Positions 34,984 to 47,091 of a stretch of 64,000 bases of DNA are shown here, piece after piece. Source of the DNA: Dentipellis sp. KUC8613 (Eukaryota > Basidiomycota > Agaricomycetes > Russulales > Hericiaceae). The notes beneath the pieces are model-generated. The model was not told where the DNA came from, did not search any database, and was given only the letters and a program-made list of their open reading frames with translations. How positions within the stretch are numbered: the stretch's first letter is position 1; the number at the start of each line of letters is the position of its first letter. Where the stretch lies: NCBI GenBank assembly GCA_002286715.1, contig NSJX01000031.1:98266-162265 (forward strand). The letters are read 5' to 3'. The translations under genes were made by a program, and so were the position numbers.

Positions 34984-37900
34984 ATGGGGGTCATTAGTGT
35001 CTTCACGAGTGGTCTGGCAGTGGTCGCTGTTCTGACCAGCGCGGCTGCCTCGCCGCCTGTGAAAGTTGCTTTGCGCTCGTCATGGCCGTCTCCCCCACTT
35101 CTGCTGGAATTAATGTGCGTATCGCGGTTTTATTCCCCATGCCTTCGTTAATAACGTCATTTCAGAGAGACCGTCGCTCTCGAGGAACCGGATGCATTCT
35201 TCCCTCTTCTTGACACCCTCACAGATCCTGCGAACTTGCCTAGCAAAGACCCTTTGGCACCGGAGGCGCTGCATCAGCTAGCATTAGAGGCTGCTACATC
35301 TCTGGGCTACCTGTCTAGCCCAGGGGCTTTTGAGTCTGTCGAGATGCAGCTGGCTCTGCACGCAGCGACCCCGAAGATCGAAGCTTTCTACCAACACTAT
35401 GCTGACACGTCAAAATCCGCGCTGCAGTTGAACGGCACCCGTGATTGCGGATCCTGGGTCGACTGGTACGGCGAAGTGGTTTGCGACTTGGACAGATTGC
35501 AGCATCTAGTCGGCGCGGAGTCTATCGAATCTCAAGAACAGATCTCTCATCACGCGTAAGTGTCCCTCTTCATCCTATTGGGCTCGCATCTGAGCGACGG
35601 TGAAGGGAATTCTTCCCGAGGCCGAAAATATTGCCGTTCGACCATATCTACCCCTCGCCATCTCGCATCCTGGAAACCCCGCCACGGACGGCAATCTTCC
35701 ATGCTTCAATGACTTCAGAAAACTTCCGGGAGCTGCATGCATACTTGATGCGCATGTCTGAGTTGTCGCCCGCGAAGGTGGAGTACGTGTATAGGCCCAT
35801 CCCTTCAACGGATGCAGGGAAGAGCCGCGTATCTCTATCTGGGTATGGTGCGTTCTTGGACCTGAAGAAAATGGATTACCTCGCGCTTGACGACAGACGC
35901 TCGCACGAACAAGGTTTGGGTATTCTCCATGATAATTGGTGTTGGGTTGACAAGTTTTCCAGACTCTGATGCTGAGAACTCCGATACTACTGACAGCAGT
36001 GTGCCTTCAAACGAAGCTGATCATATTGTGACTTTACTGTCTCCTTACGCTTTGAATGATACACTGGGTCCAAATGAACCCCTGGTCGAACATGAACTGG
36101 CTAGTACGTGTCTGTTGTGTACAAGCAACTCGAGTCGAATAAGCTAATGTCCGCCTTGAAAAGTGATTGGACATCAAACAACTCAGCTTGTGAAGGACTC
36201 GGAGACGCCCTTCGCAACGTTCAAACAGCTCATCGAGGACTTCCCCAAGTATATGACTGCGATCGCGAGACGTGTCACTGTCAGTCAAGAACTTGCTCAC
36301 GAGGTACGAGTAAACTCGATGAAGACTCAGGCTGGCATGAGCTTGGCCTGGCTGAATGGTGGGGCTGTCTCTGACGCAGACATGAACCCATTCGGGTGCG
36401 TTGACATTTCCTCCCGAATTCACGAAACTGTGTCTTTGGCTAGGACGAGACTGACAGTTCGTATGCACACGACAGCCTTCTGCGATTATTGCGCAAAGAG
36501 CGAAGTCTCATGACCTCTCTTACGGCGTTCGGAATCGAGCCTGCTGCAGCCCGGGATCTCCTTGCGCACCCTGCTATCTCATCCGCATCTAGCAACGAAT
36601 TACTCGATGGCATTTTCGACGCCAGTGATCGGCCTGAAGGCGGAGATCTCATCATCTGGTGGAACGATATCGAGAAAGACAGTCGGTAAATGACCTTTGG
36701 TTGTACATTTATTGAGCGGTATTCTCACTATTGTGCTTTCACAGATATGCACGGTGGCCGTCAAGTCTGTACGCGGTAAGCATCCTCAAAGGGACGTGCA
36801 AAGGCTTCGAATTCATTGTATTGTTCATAGCTCATGCGCCCCACCTACCCCGGTCAAATCAATGTCGTCCGACTGAATTTTTACAACGCAATTGTAGTCG
36901 TCGACCTGTCGCGCACAAGCTCTCTCGACTACCTCCTCGGCATAGTTTCAAACATGATTGAACGGGGCTTCCCTATCCGCTTCGGCATCGTTCCGATCGC
37001 CGACACTGACTCTGGTTCCAAGATGGCGAAGCTATTTTACTACCTTGTCGACACCTATGGACGAAAACGGACAATGGCTTTCTTCAAAAAGGTGCGGGAA
37101 ATGCAGCGTCACATTTATGCAATTATTCGCTCATTACCTTGTAGTTGCTGCTCAGCGACGGCGTTGACGCGATTCCGGAATACGTTGACCTGGCGAAAGC
37201 CCGGTCAGTGTTCGAATACTTGGCTAACACTGAAGAGCCCGTCGAAGGAAAGATCGCCCTCGATTTCCCCACTGTCATTGAAGATGCAGGCGAGGATAAG
37301 TTGGAGAAGCTAGCGAAGGCCCGTGCTTACACAAAGCGTCTTGGTGCCGACCCTTCGAGCGATGGCCATATTTTTGCCAATGGGAAATACCATCCATTGG
37401 ACGAAGTAAGGACTCCCACGTTCACAATTCGACTGCTCGCTCAACCTGTACTTGCAGAGACTTGCGCAAGTGATGCAATTTGAAATAACCCAAACGGTGC
37501 AATACCTCCAAGAACGGGCAAGTGCATCACTCAGTTCCCAACTGTGTATGCTCATACTTACATGTCAATTATGCATAGATTTACGAGGGTAGTCTTAGTG
37601 ACGAGTCATCAAGTGAAATCTCGACATTGTTCTATGACTTGCCAAGTTCACAGAAGAGACGGAACAAGCACATTGTACCGGTTGGTGGGGCGAAGGACGT
37701 CCGCGCCACCAATGTCCCCGAGCTTTTCCGCTCAACGGGTTTCCGGGCATCGTCGGCGTGCTTCATCTACCCAAGTCAGTCGCGCAAGCATGAATGAGAC
37801 CAAATTCTGACATTAGCCCGCATATAGCCGCTGACAGTGTCCCTCTTACTATCTTTGTTGTCGCTGACTTGGACAGTGAAGCTGGTTTGTCGCTCGTAGA

Positions 37901-40900
37901 AGCAGCGTTGCACTATGTTGTGAGTGCACGACACCAAGCCTGTTGCTCCATGCTGAAGACTAGTTGATATACAGAAATCATCCAAAGCACGCGTCTCCTT
38001 CATCCACAACCCTTCTTCAAATAGCGGAACATACGATCGTCATAGGGCATCTTCTGTTCTCTCTCGACTCCAGTTCCACGGTCTCTTGTCTGAGAAGGCC
38101 CCGGAGCGCCTGGCAGAAGCCCTCGAGTTGTACACATCTGTTCAAGCAGACGGAGGCGAACAGACCGTTTTCAACCCCGAAGCAGCCCTCGAAGAGATCA
38201 CTGAGGGAATCGCGTTCGACGAGGACCTCGCTGACTTTGCGGCGTACCTCAAAGCTGGTCGTCTTCTTGCCCGCGAGCTGGGCATCAAAGCAGGCGACGC
38301 CGCGCTTCTTGTCAATGGAAGGGTAAGTACATGAGCACCTGGCGTTAGTCCTCTCCTGACCTCTTCGTCTGGTAGCTTGTCGGTCCCATAGGTACCGGTG
38401 AAATGACGGCCGAAGACTTCACCGCCCTTCAAGAGTATGAGCTCTTCAGGCGTGTACAGCCTGTTGCCGAGGCTCTTGAGGAAATTGTCCCCGGATTTGT
38501 CGATCTCAACAAGACTGCTTCCGCGGAATTGGTTTCGATGGCATCGTCGGTTGTGACGCATGTTCTGACGCCCGACCCCTCCCAGTCTGGACTGTTCAAC
38601 CAACCCTCGATCTCCAGAAACCCGACTTACGAAGTCTTGCTCGGCGAGCAGACGTGCGTCAGTTCCTCTCGTAAACACATGATGTATGCTGATCTCCTCC
38701 ATAAAGCAAATTCGAAGTCGGAAACAAGTCGACGTCACTGTTCCATTTCGCTGTTGTGCTCGATCCTCTGAGCGAGCATTCACAGAGATACATGAACCTC
38801 CTACACGTAAGCTACATTTGCCACATATTCACTAGTCGATACTCATTGACATCAACGGCAGTGGTTGTCCCAAAGCCCCCACGTATCTGTCGAAGTTCAT
38901 TTGCACCCCGCACCCTACCACGATGTAAGCATTATATTGTCACTGTATTGCCAGAGCAAGGCGATGCTCAATTAAAATATTCCAGGTTCCACTGAAAAGG
39001 TTCTATCGCTACAATCTCTCGCCGCGACTCTCGTTTGATGAGAGCGGGTAAGTCAAGTGATCACTATACTGAACTGCCTTGACTAATATTATCCTAGCCA
39101 AGAGATGTCTTCTACCATTGTCTTCAAGGACCTTCCTGTTGAACCCATATACACCCTCGGCCTTGACGAGCCTTCATCCTGGCTCGTCCGTCCAAGGGAG
39201 GCTCTCTACGACCTTGACAACATTCAACTGGGCGTCTTATCAAGGGAAGAAGCCCGCCGTGGAGTGGAAGCTACCTACGAACTCGATTACCTGATCATGG
39301 GCGGACATGCACGAGAAATACCGGCTAACGCACCCGCCCGCGGTGTGCAGCTGCAGCTGACCACGAGCAAATCTGAACCGGTTGACGATACCCTTGTCCT
39401 GGCTAACCTTGGTTACTTCCAATTCAAGGCTACTCCTGGTGTCTACCGTCTCGAGATCAGAGAGGGTCGGGGCCGCGAGATCTACGATTTGCAGAGTGTT
39501 GGTAACGAAGGGTGGGATAGTCCGACCGTGGAGAAGGTCGGAGACCAGATTACACTCACGAGCTTCGAGGGTGTGACACTTTACCCTCGCTTGGTACGAC
39601 TGCCTGGTATGGAGCTCGCGGACGTCTTGCAGGTCGATGAAGAGGACCAGCTTTCTGGACTGGGAAGCGTTGTGTCACGGTACGTATGAGGACACCATCG
39701 AGTGAACAACGTGAAATTAACATATTTTTCAGCGTCAAATCGTTCTTCCAACCAAAATCTACAGACGTAGCTGTCACTGCTAAAAAGCACGCGGATATCA
39801 ACATCTTCACTGTGGCATCCGGGTTGTTGTACGAGGTAGGTCTTTTATGCGTCCGAGTTATCCACATCTCTAACAACCGGACAGCGATTTGCATCCATCA
39901 TGATTCTGAGCGTCCTCCGTAATACGAACCATACAGTCAAGTTCTGGTTCATTGAGAACTTCCTGTCGCCGACGTTCTTGGTTTGTAATTCATTGTCATT
40001 GCATATGCGTGATCCTGATTTCCTGCAGGAATTCATACCCCACTTTGCGGAGGAATACGGCTTCCAGTACGAACTTGTCACGTACAAGTGGCCAACTTGG
40101 CTTCGTCAGCAGCGGGAGAAACAACGTATCATCTGGGCATACAAGATCTTGTTCCTCGACATTCTCTTTCCCATGGACCTTGACAAAGTCATCTTTGTCG
40201 ACGCTGATCAAATTGTCCGGACTGATCTCAAGGAACTCATTGACCTCGACTTGCACGGTGCTCCCTATGGATACACCCCGATGGGTGACGATAACACTGA
40301 CATGGAGGGCTTCCGCTTCTGGAAGACTGGTTACTGGCAGAAAGTCCTGCAAGGAAAACCGTACCACATCAGGTACGGTGACCAGCTGCCTTTTGTCTGC
40401 GACGTCTCACGTTATCGTCTAGCGCGCTCTACGTTGTCGATCTCAATCGCTTCCGTCAGGTATGTCGATGAAACTCTGCCCCTATATTTGCCTTTCGCTG
40501 ATAGCCTTGCTTGCAGTTGGCAGCGGGAGTAAGTTGCACATAATACATTCCGACATATGTTAGCCCTGACGCATTTGCAGGACATCTTGAGGACGCATTA
40601 CCAACAACTGTCTGCCGATCCCAATTCATTGGCAAATCTCGATCAAGGTAAGCGACGTTGTGAAATTTACGTTGCTAGTTGCTCACGCTCGTACAGACTT
40701 GCCGAACAACCTGCAAATGCATGTTCCCATCGTAAGCAGAGTGATCTAAAGTAGATTGGCGCCGCTAACCGGTTGAATAGTACTCTCTTCCGGAAGATTG
40801 GTTATGGGTACGCCTTATTTCTCGTCTACAAACACTGTAGCTGACTGCGACATATTTTCAGTGCGAGACATGGTGTAAGTAAACGACTGGTGCCAGTTCC

Positions 40901-41293
40901 CGATACAGACGTCTCACGATTATAACAGGCAGCAAAGACCGACTGGACCGCGCAAAAACTATAGATCTGTGCCAAAACCCATTGACGGTGAGCATCATTG
41001 ACAGCTCTCAACCACCCCTGGCATCTTACCTGGTACCCCACGAGTAGAAAGAACCTAAACTCGCACGCGCGAGACAGATTCCAGAATGGGAGGTATACGA
41101 CTCCGAAATTGCTCGTTTCACAAGGAGACTTGCAGAAGAAGGGCGGATTCAGTCGAGTGTCGCTGCAGCGGATGTGAATGAACTCGCAAACGCAGGTGCT
41201 GCGAAAGCCGCGGCTTCCAGCAGTCCAGCAGACGAGCCGCCCAGTGACGAAGCCTCCGATTCTCCAGAGGCTCCGGTCCGGGATGAATTGTGA
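34984..41293 (+). CDS. UGGT: UDP-glucose:glycoprotein glucosyltransferase (ER folding sensor)
   Basis: This ER-lumen enzyme re-glucosylates misfolded N-glycoproteins so that they rebind calnexin. Twenty-nine exons join in one frame to 1595 codons including the stop, matching the family size. The N-terminus is a signal peptide (hydrophobic stretch, then TSAAA). Thioredoxin-like folding-sensor domains follow, with the block [21 protein letters not shown]. The C-terminal GT24 catalytic domain has [31 protein letters not shown] and FVDADQIVR near residue 1372, whose DAD binds the metal and UDP-sugar. It continues with [11 protein letters not shown] and ends in RDEL, an ER-retrieval signal of the KDEL type. 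Exons 36745-36775, 40517-40528, 40781-40807 and 40862-40874 are very short. The intron at 37518-37578 has a GC donor. The start lies 359 bp from divergent condensin 3. Confidence 0.96.
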
Positions 41294-41639
41294 TTAAGGG
41301 GGTAAAAAGGCGTGTGCTGGTAGGAGGCTGGTCCGGGCTGACGTCCCGCCGCGGACCGTAGAAGTATTTATGAACGTTATTTTGCAAGGATTGTTCGGTC
41401 TAGCGCATGAAGTCAAAGTCTGACAAAATAGAGCTGGAGTTACTAAGTAGACAATACTGACCATTCGCAGTATCAGGAGACTTTGTAGTGACTTTGCGAT
41501 CTTGGGCCAGATGGTGTGATATTTCGACATGAACCAGAAAGGGTATCGAATCCCAAGATCGATTCACTGGACATGCTTCTTAGCTTGGATTCGGCACTTA
41601 TCGTTCCGCATACTACCTCTGAACCACGCCGATACTCAG
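41294..41639. other. Intergenic region between UGGT and the S9 peptidase
   Basis: The spacer contains the UGGT 3' end and the promoter of the next gene. An in-frame ATG at 41529 could extend the downstream protein by 37 residues, so part of this spacer may be coding. Confidence 0.4.
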
Positions 41640-44174
41640 ATGGTTTCAGCTTTGACCAGCGATGAGAAAGGCATCTATGTCGAGCTCGCAAGCATCCCGA
41701 CTTACAGTTCTGCGCGATTCTTGTCTGAAAAAGGTGACTAGTCAGACTTGTTTTGAAGCATCATGCATCATGATCAACTCAATCGTTGTTTCACCTCACT
41801 GACCACCTTCATGCGCAGTGATCAGAGTCACTTCTGCGGCGAAGGACCATACCCGCAACGTGAAAAGAACGTCAACCAGGACTTTATTCGTTCCGTCTGC
41901 AGTGGAGGATGAAGTTGTCGCATCTACCCCTCAAGATGTTTCCCCTGAAGTGCGGGGTACCATCATCTCGCCGTCAGGCAGGTTCGCTGTCATCCTTCGT
42001 GAGACGGGAGATGGATTAAACCAGAAACGTTTTGTGGAGACTTGGGAAAACGGGAAGCTCTTGGTTTCTGAAGACGTTTCCAAATTGCACGGCGCCTTCT
42101 ATACTGATGGTATGACAGCGGATTCAAACCGTCCCTTTGCGGAACATTGACTTTTTATTATGCAGATTACCTTCGTTCTCTTGATTTCTCTCCATCGGAA
42201 ACATCAGTGGTATATACAGCGGAGGCAAATGTTCCAGAAACCAGTGACGACGATCCCTATGCTCGTTTTCGTTTTACCCCAGACTTTGGGGAAAGCCTGA
42301 CTGGCAGGAAAAGACCTATACTCGTGGTTTTCCGGTGGGATCCAGTGAGCACTGTGGACGCTTTTGGAAGCCTGGTCAAGGGAGTAGCAAAGACACTGAA
42401 GGCGCCTGAAGACATTTCCTCCGTTCTATTTGGACAGGCCGTATTTTCTTCGGACGATCATATCATCGCTACAGGCTACAAGTACACTGACGATGGCCAG
42501 CTCCTTGGTGTCAAAGGGTGCTGGAACCGCCCTGCCGATCTATGGGATCTCCGCTTGGACAGCTCAGCTATCGCTTCTACGGACGAGGACAACACATCAT
42601 CTCAGACTATCACCATATCTTCGTGGACGAAGATCTCAGACCCTGAACGGTCCTCGCGCTCTCCCCGCATCTACATAGATTCTTCCGGCCTGCGAACCCT
42701 GTTCTGGCTGTCCAATCAACTGGGAGGGGCCCACTGCTCGTGTACTAGCCTTCACTCCCTCGTCCTTCAGGGGTCTCAGCAGATCAAAACCCTACTTGAC
42801 ACCATCGATAAACCAGCTCCGTCTTTCATGGAAGGGTTTCCAGGGTTGTACACCGAATACAGGCTACTGGAACGCCCGTTCCTCCATCTTGGCAAGGACA
42901 AGAAACCGTTCATTGTCGCCCAGACCGCCGTAGGGTCTAGGACCGCCATCATCTTGATTGATGCGCAAAAGCCGTCAAATGTGATATGTCTGACACCTGT
43001 GAACGACGATGCGATATCCAGCTGGTCAGTGTTCGATACTAATGGGAAGGATCAGCTTCTGTCAACGCGAAGCTCCCCAACAGCGCCTCATGAGCTTCTT
43101 GTTGGTACGGTCGCTTTGAACGACAGTGAGACGGATTCCGTTGTTTCTTGGAGAGTAATTGACAGACCCATAATTTCTGACCCCGGTAAGATCCCATATC
43201 CCCCTCCGTTGATGATTGAACTGATTTTTTTTCTTGAACCCGGGATAGCCAGAAAAGCTCTCGGCTCACTCAAGGTCTCGATCATCCAGATTCCGAACAG
43301 GGGACCGACAGAGACGATTTTGATAGAGCACAAGGCGAATGACAACAACGGTGTCAAGCCGCTGATCACTTCCGTGCACGGTGGACCTCATGGGACGAGT
43401 TTCACCTCCTTCACGCCGTCCGTCACAGCACTGGCTCTCGTTGGATGTATGTTTTCCTGTATTCGTACAAGTAACCCTTGACTCTTTCTTACACGGGTCT
43501 TCACAGATACGGTGTCCCTCCCAAACTATACAGGATCGCTTGGCTTCGGCGACTACTATGTGAAGAAGCTCTTGGGCGAATGCGGAACTCTTGATGTGGC
43601 AGACGTCGTAGAATCCGTGCGCCATCTCATCGAGCTAGGCATTGCAGAAGACAATCCCAAAAAGCTGTTTGTGGCCGGTGGCAGCCACGGAGGGTTTATC
43701 GGCGCACATCGTGAGCATACCGTGAATGAAATCAAGGACAATACTGACGAATGAAATTGGACTACAGTCGTCGGTCAATATCCTGACCTCTTCGGTGCCG
43801 CTGTGCTCCGCAACCCGGTCATCACAGGCGCCTCACCTGCGAGCACCGACATCCCCGACTGGTACTTCTGGGAGTTCGGCATTCCTTATCCGCCAGGAAC
43901 ACAAGCCACCCCAGACCTGTACCGAAAATTGTGGGACATGTCACCCATCGCGCATGCAGCGAAGGTGAAGGCGCCTGTGCTGTTGCACATCGGCGACTCG
44001 GATCGCAGAGTCGTGAATGTCCAGGGGAAGACATTCTACCATGTGCTGAAGGCGAGAAGGGTGAAGACAGAGATGCTGGAGTTTAAAGGGGAAGGACATC
44101 CGCTAGAGGGAGTCGAGGCGGCTCGGGTAAGTTGGGAGTCAACAGTGGATTGGTTTAAGGAGGCGGCTGCGTGA
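41640..44174 (+). CDS. Acylaminoacyl-peptidase-like serine hydrolase (prolyl oligopeptidase family S9)
   Basis: The enzyme is predicted to remove N-acylated amino acids from short peptides in the cytosol. Six exons join in frame to 737 residues: 41640-41733, 41819-42109, 42166-43185, 43249-43446, 43507-43710 and 43768-44174. The first two thirds look like the beta-propeller of this family (FSPSETSVVYTAE, LFWLSNQLGG). The last third is an alpha/beta hydrolase: SVHGGPHG forms the oxyanion region, AGGSHGG carries the nucleophilic Ser near residue 593, GDSDRRV the Asp near residue 678, and GEGHPLEG the His near residue 712. All three catalytic residues are present. The start is uncertain: ATG 41640 gives an N-terminus resembling other members, while ATG 41529 would add an unusual Trp/His-rich extension. 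Confidence 0.92.
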
Positions 44175-44527
44175 TTAGACTTGGCTGCACACAAAGAAAG
44201 AATGTATTGGCAACGTATGTGATGGGGGTTAGCAGCTCGTTGGAGGAACCTCATGTCCAGATTCCTTTTCGACGAGTGCACATTCACGCTTCGTGGCGAT
44301 CTGCATGTTGAACGTCCGGGAATACTGTCATCGACGATGAGACTCCGAATTTTCTAATATGAACCATTCAGAGGTAATCGTGTTGGAAGAAGCGCGATGC
44401 CTTGAATGTTTGCTGCAGTGCTTGCAGACGTCCTCACAGTCAACTCTTCGTGCGCTCGCACTTGTCATCCTTGATAGTCGTACAAACAAACTTCTTCTCT
44501 CTCTTAATTACACTTACAAATTCTAAC
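44175..44527. other. Convergent intergenic region between S9 peptidase and aldo-keto reductase
   Basis: About 350 bp hold the two 3' ends. A continued minus-strand reading frame through part of it is an artefact of retaining the last aldo-keto reductase intron. Nothing else is visible. Confidence 0.5.
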
Positions 44528-46280
44528 TTACAACCTCCCGAACCTGTCCAACAGAGGGCGGCCATAGGTCGGCTGCACACGTCGTCAAAATGATCAACAA
44601 CGTATCTTTGCTGTATAGAGAAAATACGCACGGGACCCTTCGGCTTGTTCTCGACAATATTCTCAATCTTCTCCAAGATCTCCGGCGTCAGCTTGGGGAT
44701 GACGTCAATCGCCTTGAGATTGTCGATGATCTGTTCGGGCTTGGTCGCGCCCAGGATGACAGTGCTGGTATTGGGGTTCCTCGCGACCCAGGCGAGCGCG
44801 AGGTGCGTCACGCTGCAGCCCAATTCTACGCGGTTCCTTGCATGAGAGCGAGCTGGCAGGTCAGAGGCAGGCAAGACTGACCAGACTCAGCGAGCTGTGT
44901 GAGTTCTTTGACTTTGCGGATTTGTTCCTGGCCTTCTGCGGATTGCAGATGCTTGAGGACATGATCTCCGTAGCCGCCCTTGTTGGTGTCGACACGGGAG
45001 CCGGCGGGCACTCCATCGTTGTACTGATGATTTGAAACGACAGATACTGTCAGCTACGCGCGGTATCACACGGGGAGCAGCCATGCGTACTTTGCCGGTG
45101 AGAATGCCGCTCGCGAGGGCGGAGAACACGGTTGTGCCGTAGTGGTGCTTCTTGTACAAGGGACTGCAGAGGAAACATAGTTCAGTCGCACACTTTCACG
45201 ATATCTCGATCCGCGGCCACTCACGCATATTCACCCTCCGCACGTTCGCGGTGGAAAAGGCTATCAACTGCTCAGTCACGAACTCACCCGCATGGCAGCA
45301 ACACAACGTACTGGTGCTGGCACTGCTCGGCTACGGGTTTGTGCAGGCCATATTTTTCGGCAATCACTACGCAGGAGAAATGAACACGGTACCACCACGT
45401 GACTCCTGAAGAACTCACAGAAAGCCTCTTCGATCTCACGGGATGTCCATTCTGACGTAGCCCAGTAGTAGGCCTTCGCATGGACGTGAGAATGAGTGCG
45501 GATCTTAAGGAGTAAGAGCGTACCAGGCCCTGGTCGATAACCCAGCTGAAAGCGCGGACGACTTCCTCCATCGGAACTAGATAATTCTCAGTGAGATTGC
45601 GTGTGAATGTGTTTAGGCGAGAGTTGCATACCGTTATGATCAGCACGGTGGGCGAAGACTACATCAACGTAGTCGGTCTGGAGACGCGCAAGGGACTCTT
45701 TCAAGCCTTCGATGATGCTGATATTGTCTGTGAGGACGTGGGTACAGCCAAGGGCGTGATAGTGCGTACTGTTTCCTCGAAAGCCCTCCATTGTTAGGGC
45801 CTGGGCGAGTTCCCCAGAAAATCTTAGTCGTCAGGACATAATCTGCGCGACGAACGCCCAGCTCCTTCAGCACGCGGCCGCTGTAAAAGACTGCATAAAT
45901 ACCGCGGACGTGCAGGAAGGACGCACGGGGACTCACAGCTCTCGCTCCGAGTTACCCTTCGAATACTCCTCCGCCTCGTCAAACATGTTGATACCATTCT
46001 CGATGGCAGTCTTGACGATCTCCTACGCGTGGTGTACGATGCACGTTTAGTGCAGAACCAGATCGGCACCATCTAACGCACTGACCTTGACGGGATCACC
46101 GTTGACCGTTCCACCGAAGGTCAGCCCTATACACAACACGCGTCATCAGCTACATTCGTGCAGCATTGCTATGCTCTGCGTACACCCTCCGAGAGAGAAC
46201 AGGGGCACCCGGAGACCGCTGGGCCCGAGCCTCCGGAACGGCATGTTCTTGACCTCATATTCAATCTTGACCTCGGACAT
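44528..46280 (-). CDS. Aldo-keto reductase of the Kv channel beta-subunit (AKR6) type
   Basis: This is an NADPH-dependent oxidoreductase with a TIM-barrel fold, related to voltage-gated K+ channel beta subunits. The N-terminus reads MPFRRLGPSGLRVP and, after splicing 46194/46126, the family hallmark SLGGWLTFGG. Later blocks are ENGINMFDEAEEYSKG (with catalytic Asp and Tyr), YVDVVFAHRAD (replacing the usual DVVYCHRPD), ATSEWTSREIEEA, VIAEKYGLHKPVAEQC, KKHHYGTTVFSALASGILTGK and NTSTVILGATKPEQI near the cofactor site. The last intron (44573-44631) restores an ending PLLDRFGRL and the stop at 44528. Without it the frame runs into Lys/Cys-rich sequence. One exon near 45230-45265 is only 36 nt. The length is roughly 345 residues, normal for the family. 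Its substrate is unknown. It is divergent from the DHTKD1-type gene. Confidence 0.9.
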
Positions 46281-47091
46281 GGTGTCGAAAAGTGGTGTAT
46301 GATTGACGATTGCGAAGGGTTGTCAGAAGGATTGTCGCGACTGTCCTGACTCTAAGACGATGAGGATGCTTTATACGGGCTCCAAGATAAGAATCTGGGC
46401 CTCACCTTGGTTTTGCCGACGGGATGCCGAGCCCGACGGTCACTCACCAATAACGTCCACTCTGCTCGCGAGTCGCAAGGCTAAATTTGGCGGACGAAAG
46501 CGTGCCATGGGATCCAATCCAATCCATCGACACGATATTTCGGGTACGATACGCACACGGTGTAAGTACATATTCCAGGTATGACGACATTCTGCTAGAA
46601 AACCTGCCATAAACCGGCCACATCAGTACCTTAGAATTCAGAGAACTAAGATATAGCCTCACCTATAAATCTGCTCTACAGCGTGACACTGTCTCTGCCC
46701 TCTCGCTCAACGACAACGCTAGTCAGAGCAATCGTCAAGCGGCACAGTTGGTAAAAGCGAAGTCGCAAGCACGAACAAGCGCCCATAACACGCCCGGTTC
46801 ATCGGTCCGCAGCCATCCCCGCCTCACGTGCGTTCTCGGCTCGTGACGTAAAGGGTCACAAGACCTGGAGAACGCGTCGGACGGGCGCTTAGCTTTAGTT
46901 AGCTGTGCTGGTTCCGGCCGTCGCATAAGAGCAGCTCGAGGCAAGAATGATTCCATCTTGACACTGAACGACCACCATCCGTGGCTTTGTGCGTACGCGG
47001 CTTCGCGCCTTGTTTTTTTTGCTAACGAATCGGTTGCTTAGATAGGCGGAATTTGTTGCGCTCGTGTCTCGAAGGCGCGTGCACGTCGAAG
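46281..47091. promoter_or_regulatory. Divergent intergenic region, aldo-keto reductase / DHTKD1-type E1
   Basis: These 811 bp contain the promoters of two divergent genes. Alternative in-frame ATGs for the E1 gene lie just upstream at 47053. No ORF with family character is present. Confidence 0.45.

Noticed and set aside
44440..44631. Extension of the aldo-keto reductase frame to a stop at 44440
   Set aside because: The extension is Cys/Lys-rich and unlike the family. The 59-nt intron at 44573-44631 has canonical ends and gives a family-like C-terminus.
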